The notes beneath the pieces were generated by a model. The model was not told the origin of the DNA. It did no database searches and saw only the letters and a program-made list of their open reading frames with translations. The position numbers and the translations under genes were made by a program. From an uncultured Opitutales bacterium (GTDB lineage Bacteria; Verrucomicrobiota; Verrucomicrobiia; Opitutales; Seribacteraceae): a DNA stretch of 64,000 bases. Location: positions 127,001 to 191,000 of the forward strand of contig CALSTX010000004.1 in NCBI GenBank assembly GCA_943789375.1, given 5' to 3'. This document shows, piece by piece, positions 59,676 through 64,000 of this stretch. Every line of letters begins with the position of its first letter. Position 1 is the first letter of the stretch.

Positions 59676-61079
59676 TCAAGAACTGTAAGCTTCTTGTCCA
59701 TGTTCGCTAATATCGAGTCCGCGGTCTTCTTCTTCTTCACTTACACGAACTCCCATAACTGCTTTTAATATGGAGAACACAATGTAGGCAAAGATAAAGG
59801 CGAATGCACTCACCAGAAGGGCACCTTTTAACTGGGTGACGAAGTCAAAACCATCCGCAAAGATTGCGGTGGCGACAGTTCCCCAGATGCCACAAACACC
59901 ATGAACAGAAATCGCACCCACTGGGTCATCAATTTTAGCTTTGTCTAAGTAGATGATTGAGAAGACTACAATAATACCTGCAATGAATCCGATAGCTAAG
60001 GCACCTCCTACATCAATTACATCGGCGTTGGCAGTGATGCCGACGAGACCAGCAAGCAATCCATTTAGGGCCATAGACAAATCTGGTTTCTTAAGCATAA
60101 ACCAGGATATAGAAATTGCCCCGAGGGCACCAGCTGTGGCACCTAAAGTTGTGGTTGTGAATACAAGACCCAAAGCACTTGGCTCGGCAGACAGTACAGA
60201 ACCTCCATTAAAACCATACCATCCAAACATCAGAAGAAATACGCCAATAGCAGCAAGGGGAAAGCTGTGTGCGGGGATTGGCTTGATACCATTCTCTGTA
60301 TATTTTCCTTTCCTGGGTCCCAGAACCATTACACAGGCCAAGGCACCAAATCCACCAAACGCATGGACTACAGTGGATCCGGCAAAATCTTTGAAATCCA
60401 TACCAGCAAGAACGCCTCCACCCCAATGCCAGGAACCGGCAATTGGATATGCCACGCCTACAAAAAGAACGGCGAATATCATAAAAGAACTAAGTTTTAC
60501 CCGTTCCGCTACCGCTCCAGATACAATTGTAGCCCCGGTTGCTGCAAACATAGCCTGGAAGATGAAGTCACCAAAGCCAGTCATTGCAAGCCCAAGTCCT
60601 CCATAACCCCAAGTGTTTCCACCATCAGCATTAAGATCTCCGATCATGCCACCCCAGCTGAACCAACCGTTAAAATCTCCCGGATAGTGGGTGTTAAATC
60701 CAAAGAGAGCGTAGGTGATGACCCCAATAGATATGATAAACACATTTTTGAAGAGCACATTCACCACATTTTTTTGCTGGCATAACCCTGATTCCAGAGT
60801 TGCGAAACCTAAATGCATTAAGAACACCAACGCGGCTGCTATTACTGTCCAAAGCATTGAAGTCGTAAAGAAGTCGTAGGCTGGTGCATATTCACCTTGA
60901 GCTTCGAGTAGTGCGTTGTAGTCGTCAACCGGACCAGCTTCAGCTTCGACTGCTGCAGGCTCAGCGTGATCATCAGCATGAGCTGGCAGGGCATAAGAAA
61001 ATAAAAGGGTAGCAGTAAGAAGTAAAAACTTCCAAGGAGCTGCGCCCAAGACATTGTATTTTGTAAGTGTAGAATTCAT
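59676..61079 (-). CDS. amt: Ammonium transporter, second copy
   Basis: The 467-residue channel has a signal peptide (residues about 14-34), an acidic His/Asp/Glu-rich segment, then about eleven transmembrane helices. Typical blocks are ATLESGLCQQKNVVNVLFKN, WHWGGGVLAGMDFKDFAG, the pore histidine in STVVHAFGGFGALA, FNGGSVLSAEPSALG, and the second pore histidine in AISVHGVCGIWGT. The C-terminal EEEDRGLDISEHGQEAY is the usual PII-contacting tail. It is intact, unlike the copy at 57638, and is preceded by a near-consensus -24/-12 promoter. Confidence 0.95.
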   Translation of the reverse strand: MNSTLTKYNVLGAAPWKFLLLTATLLFSYALPAHADDHAEPAAVEAEAGPVDDYNALLEAQGEYAPAYDFFTTSMLWTVIAAALVFLMHLGFATLESGLCQQKNVVNVLFKNVFIISIGVITYALFGFNTHYPGDFNGWFSWGGMIGDLNADGGNTWGYGGLGLAMTGFGDFIFQAMFAATGATIVSGAVAERVKLSSFMIFAVLFVGVAYPIAGSWHWGGGVLAGMDFKDFAGSTVVHAFGGFGALACVMVLGPRKGKYTENGIKPIPAHSFPLAAIGVFLLMFGWYGFNGGSVLSAEPSALGLVFTTTTLGATAGALGAISISWFMLKKPDLSMALNGLLAGLVGITANADVIDVGGALAIGFIAGIIVVFSIIYLDKAKIDDPVGAISVHGVCGIWGTVATAIFADGFDFVTQLKGALLVSAFAFIFAYIVFSILKAVMGVRVSEEEEDRGLDISEHGQEAYSS

Positions 61080-61139
61080 TTTGTTACTTGTTGATTATCA
61101 ATACTATATTAAGTTTATAGTTTAGGTTCACAATGAGGG

Positions 61140-61156
61140 TTGCAAAAGCTGTGCCA
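61140..61156 (-). promoter_or_regulatory. Sigma-54 (RpoN) promoter of second amt-glnK
   Basis: On the minus strand TGGCACAGCTTTTGCAA matches the -24/-12 consensus TGGCAC-N5-TTGCA at every conserved position. Transcription is expected near 61128, about 50 bases before the amt ATG. This implies NtrC-type activation under nitrogen limitation, although neither rpoN nor ntrC is in the window. Confidence 0.85.
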
Positions 61157-61298
61157 AAAAAAAACATTGATTGAAAATGATCGAAAAAAGATAAAGAATT
61201 ATTACCTTTTCGAGTTATTCACGTTAATGACATCTTACACCCGGTTGGGTTGAGGCAACTGCTCTCACCAATAAAGGTTAGTCACCTAAATCCATAAG

Positions 61299-61374
61299 GG
61301 TTGATAGTTATGAAGACGATCAACTCAGGCATTATTGGTTGATTTTAAGGTGAGGACTCCCACCTGTTTCAACC
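61299..61374. promoter_or_regulatory. GGTTGA repeat/hairpin cluster upstream of amt
   Basis: GGTTGAT occurs at 61299 and again 38 bases on at 61337, and TCAACC closes at 61369-61374. GGTTGA (61337-61342) pairs with TCAACC, enclosing AGGTG (61348-61352) paired with CACCT (61361-61365). GTTGAT (61300) also pairs with ATCAAC (61319). The position, about 150-220 bases upstream of the sigma-54 site, suits enhancer-binding sites, or it could be a folded RNA. Confidence 0.4.
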
Positions 61375-61533
61375 GCTCAGCCAAAAGTCTTTAAATTGGT
61401 GGAAAAGGAACTAGTATCCTACATGGCCGAGATAAGTACATCGAGAAAGGATGCACATGCCCGGCAGTTGGCTATGCTTTTATCTGCTAGGCGAGAAGTA
61501 TCGTCAAGAGTTTGCCTGGGTAAAAAAAAACCC

Positions 61534-63318
61534 TTACGCGTTTTCTGCAATCGATTTGACTTTGAGATCGCGAAGTTGGCGATCAGTAACGGTCCCGGGA
61601 CTGTCGGTCATTAAATCCTGTCCCTTTTGTGTCTTGGGGAAGGCAATGACATCTCGAATACTTTCCTTTTGGGCGAGAATGGTTACCAAGCGGTCGAGAC
61701 CGAGAGCGATACCACCATGAGGTGGCGCACCGTATTCAAAGGATTCGAGCATGTAACCAAATTGGCTTTTTACAACATCCGCAGGAATATTGAGCACATC
61801 TTCAAAGATTTTCTTTTGGACATCGGGTTGGTGTATACGAATACTTCCTCCCCCCAATTCAACTCCGTTTAGAACGATGTCATAATGTTGGCCGCGTACT
61901 TTTTTCGGTTCAGATTCAAGGAAGTGTAAATCCTCCTCAACGGGTGCAGTGAAGGGGTGGTGTGAGGCGACATAGCGACCTTCCTCTTCTTCGAAATGCA
62001 TCAGAGGAAAATCAATAACCCAAAGAAATTTCCACTCCTTGGGGTTGCGCAGTGATTGGCCTCGTTTTTCTAGGAGAGTCGCAGCTTCGAGTCGAACACG
62101 ACCCAGGATATTACAGGAAGATTCCCAGGCGCCAGCTGCAAAAAAGACAATATCTCCATCTTTGACCTCAAGTTTATTTTTGAGGGTTTCTTGCTCAGTA
62201 ACCGACAAAAATTTTAGAATCGGGGATTTCCATTCGCCACCTTCAGATTTGATAAAGGCTAGCCCTTTAGCTCCAAGGGACTTGGCTGTCTCTTCCAGGT
62301 GTTTAAGTTCACCCTGGGTAATATCAGCAAGTCCTTTAGCATTAAATGCTTTCACGCAGCCACCAGACTTTACGGTGCCGGCAAATACTTTAAAGTCAGA
62401 TGAACGGAAGTCTTCGGAGAAATCATGAATTTCCATTCCAAATCGCATATCAGGCTTATCGGAACCAAAGCGGTTCATGGCTTCATTAAAAGGCATGCGA
62501 AGGAAAGGCGTGGCAATTTCTTCCCCAAGCGTTTCCTTCCAAACAGAGGAAAGAAGCCCTTCAATCAGGGCATACATGTCTTCGCGGTCGATAAAGGACA
62601 TTTCCAAATCGACCTGAGTGAATTCTGGTTGACGGTCCGCCCGAAGATCTTCGTCGCGGAAACAGCGGGCAAGTTGATAGTAGCGTTCGATCCCGGCCAC
62701 CATGAGCATTTGCTTGTACTGCTGGGGTGATTGTGGAAGGGCATAGAATTTCCCTTCATTTAAACGACTGGGGACCAGGAATTCACGGGCACCTTCCGGG
62801 GTGCTTTTAAAAAGCATGGGGGTCTCGATTTCGAGAAAGTCTTGTTTGTCAAAGTATTCCCGGATGGCCATGGACGCCCGGTGGCGAAGCTTTAAAGTAT
62901 TTAAATTACTCTCACGGCGGAGGTCGAGGTAGCGATAGGTAAGACGGAGGTCTTCGCCCACTTTATCTGCGGTTTCGTCCAGAGGGAAGGGCGGGGTCTT
63001 GGATTGGTTGTGCACGATAATAGAGCTGGCAAAAAGCTCGATGTCTCCGGTGTCCAAGTTGCTGTTCTCGGTGCCTTGATCACGGTTGCGAATTTCCCCT
63101 TTTACCTCAATCACACTTTCTGGTTTGAGTTTGGGGAATAGGTCGGAAAGAGTTTGATTCTCTGGATCGAGGACAACCTGAGTCTTTCCTTCACGGTCGC
63201 GGAGGTCGAGGAAGAAGACGCCTCCATGATCGCGTAGGGAATCAATCCACCCGATTAAAGTGGCGGGCGATCCGGCGTTTTCTTTGCGAAGTTGATTACA
63301 GTGATGGCTACGTTTCAT
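61534..63318 (-). CDS. aspS: Aspartate--tRNA ligase
   Basis: Charges tRNA-Asp. At 594 residues it is the bacterial form: an N-terminal OB-fold anticodon domain (GWIDSLRDHGGVFFLDLRDREG), class II motif 1 region, motif 2 in YYQLARCFRDEDLRADRQPE followed by FTQVDLEMSF, a GAD insertion domain in the middle, and motif 3 GIALGLDRLV. The ATG at 63318 follows AAGG on the minus strand. It diverges from a GDP-mannose pyrophosphorylase gene. Whether it also charges tRNA-Asn cannot be decided here. Confidence 0.95.
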   Translation of the reverse strand: MKRSHHCNQLRKENAGSPATLIGWIDSLRDHGGVFFLDLRDREGKTQVVLDPENQTLSDLFPKLKPESVIEVKGEIRNRDQGTENSNLDTGDIELFASSIIVHNQSKTPPFPLDETADKVGEDLRLTYRYLDLRRESNLNTLKLRHRASMAIREYFDKQDFLEIETPMLFKSTPEGAREFLVPSRLNEGKFYALPQSPQQYKQMLMVAGIERYYQLARCFRDEDLRADRQPEFTQVDLEMSFIDREDMYALIEGLLSSVWKETLGEEIATPFLRMPFNEAMNRFGSDKPDMRFGMEIHDFSEDFRSSDFKVFAGTVKSGGCVKAFNAKGLADITQGELKHLEETAKSLGAKGLAFIKSEGGEWKSPILKFLSVTEQETLKNKLEVKDGDIVFFAAGAWESSCNILGRVRLEAATLLEKRGQSLRNPKEWKFLWVIDFPLMHFEEEEGRYVASHHPFTAPVEEDLHFLESEPKKVRGQHYDIVLNGVELGGGSIRIHQPDVQKKIFEDVLNIPADVVKSQFGYMLESFEYGAPPHGGIALGLDRLVTILAQKESIRDVIAFPKTQKGQDLMTDSPGTVTDRQLRDLKVKSIAENA

Positions 63319-63352
63319 GCCTTAATAATAAAACCTTAACTCCTTACCGAAT

Positions 63353-63366
63353 CCATCCACGGATGG
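63353..63366. promoter_or_regulatory. Short palindrome between aspS and the GDP-mannose gene
   Basis: CCATCC and GGATGG flank an AC dinucleotide, a perfect six-base inverted repeat 35 bases upstream of aspS. It could be an operator for either divergent gene; nothing more can be said. Confidence 0.25.
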
Positions 63367-63480
63367 CAAGCGGGATGACGGGCGCGCAAAAAAATCAGGA
63401 TGATGATCTGGATGTATCAGGGGGAAAGTAAACTTTTTGACTCGCCATCATCTTCGCTTCCGCCATGGGTAGAGAGAGCG

Positions 63481-64000
63481 ATGAAAAATAGATATGTGGT
63501 AATCATGGCAGGTGGGCGCGGTGAGCGCTTCTGGCCCCAAAGTCGACTAAAACGCCCGAAGCATTTATTGCCAATTGTAGGGGACAGTGCGATGCTCGCA
63601 CAGACCATTGAAAGGCTTGATGGCTTGGTGCCAGCAGAAAGGGTTTTTGTCATCACCAATGCCGAGCAAAGAGATTCGGTATTGGAAACCTGCCCGAGTT
63701 TGTTGCCCGAACGGGTAATTGGGGAGCCTGTTGGCCGAGATACTGCAGCCGCGGTGGGACTGGCGGCATTATTGGTTGAGAAAGAAGATAAGGATGCAGC
63801 CTTTGCACTTCTGCCCGCAGACCATGTGATTGAGGACGGTGCTGGTTTTCGCTCCGTTCTTTCAAGTGCCTTTGATGCCGCGGAAGCAGATGACTTACTG
63901 GTTACCGTTGGGATAAAACCAAGTTTTCCTGCTACTGGTTATGGATACCTGCAGTGCGGGGAAGAGGTTGGTGGAATCTCGAGCCGTGCGGTTTCAAAAG
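63481..64000 (+). CDS. manC: Mannose-1-phosphate guanylyltransferase, 3' end outside window
   Basis: Makes GDP-mannose from mannose 1-phosphate and GTP. The first 173 residues are visible and run off the right edge. The nucleotidyltransferase start VVIMAGGRGERFWPQSRLKR, RPKHLLPI with the conserved Lys, GRDTAAAVGLAA, the metal-site region FALLPADHVI and ATGYGYLQCG are all present. GAGAGAG lies four bases before the ATG and serves as a ribosome-binding site. It could supply GDP-mannose to the glycosyltransferases of the glucosylglycerate cluster, 12 kb away. Confidence 0.9.
   Translation, partial: MKNRYVVIMAGGRGERFWPQSRLKRPKHLLPIVGDSAMLAQTIERLDGLVPAERVFVITNAEQRDSVLETCPSLLPERVIGEPVGRDTAAAVGLAALLVEKEDKDAAFALLPADHVIEDGAGFRSVLSSAFDAAEADDLLVTVGIKPSFPATGYGYLQCGEEVGGISSRAVSK

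Larger units (their letters stand above)
61080..61533. other. 454-base intergenic region between aspS and amt
   Basis: No gene is supported. It holds the sigma-54 promoter near 61140, an A9 tract just after the aspS stop (61522-61530) and a set of GGTTGA repeats and hairpins at 61243-61374. A 72-codon frame on the plus strand at 61396 runs antisense into aspS and looks spurious. Confidence 0.5.

Noticed and set aside
59953..60606. A 217-codon frame antisense to the intact amt
   Set aside because: Pro/Ala/Lys-rich shadow of the amt gene with no protein-family features.
61522..61530. A9 tract flanked by GGGT/ACCC after aspS as a terminator
   Set aside because: The stem is four bases with the tract in the loop, which is not the structure of an intrinsic terminator.
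61396..61614. A 72-codon open frame upstream of amt on the plus strand
   Set aside because: It runs antisense into aspS, has no family features and no good ribosome-binding site.

Overview
The window looks like a chromosomal segment of a Gram-negative marine bacterium of the phylum Verrucomicrobiota, most likely class Opitutia (Puniceicoccales-like). This is inferred from gene content, not from a marker gene. The clues are an archaeal/eukaryal-type prolyl-tRNA synthetase, a very long GreA-family factor of the kind known from Chlamydiae, an McsA-McsB-ClpC cluster in a cell with outer-membrane proteins, a FecR-domain surface operon, Trp-rich secreted repeats, and a transposase-type HTH fused to a membrane VWA-like protein. 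Base composition is moderate and even. I saw no rRNA, tRNA, CRISPR array, insertion sequence or prophage. Many genes start without a clear Shine-Dalgarno sequence.

Layout. 1-6.8 kb: a three-gene envelope operon (giant acidic repeat protein cut by the window edge, beta-barrel protein, FecR-domain protein). 6.9-9.5 kb (minus): Rsm22-like methyltransferase and enolase. 9.7-14.6 kb: proS-panC-nadB-panE. 14.6-17.8 kb (minus): queA and a duplicated Trp-rich secreted protein. 17.9-25.5 kb: acs, a BCAT-family aminotransferase, mcsA-mcsB-clpC and ndk. 25.5-28.4 kb: isoprenoid genes, pyrF-ispD-ispF facing away from ispE. 28.5-31.7 kb: ptsI convergent with pgsA-pgpA-ptsH. 31.8-36.7 kb: coaD, an MFS transporter, the long GreA protein and an ArsR-methyltransferase. 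36.7-42.5 kb (minus): a complete RND efflux operon. 42.9-44.6 kb: rpsP-trmD-rplS without rimM. 44.7-51.4 kb: a divergent gene set for glucosylglycerate-type compatible solutes. 51.4-57.2 kb: two RsmE paralogues around rsmD, an HTH-VWA-like membrane protein and a permuted DsbD. 57.3-61.1 kb (minus): two amt-glnK operons. 61.5-64 kb: aspS and the start of a GDP-mannose pyrophosphorylase gene.

How genes work together. The solute cluster contains a GpgS (NDP-glucose + 3-phosphoglycerate), two GT4-type glycosyltransferases, a GH13_18 phosphorylase likely to recycle the product, and an M20-fold protein that has lost key catalytic residues. The GDP-mannose gene at the right edge could feed a mannosyl extension. 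The amt-glnK pairs carry sigma-54-type promoter sequences, one of them nearly perfect, pointing to nitrogen control.

The best candidates for something new are the degenerate M20 protein inside the glucosylglycerate operon, the circularly permuted DsbD, and the repeat protein/beta-barrel/FecR operon. Two genes (gpgS and the first amt) are interrupted by single-base indels in short T tracts with similar sequence context. These may be sequence errors, slippage or recent decay.
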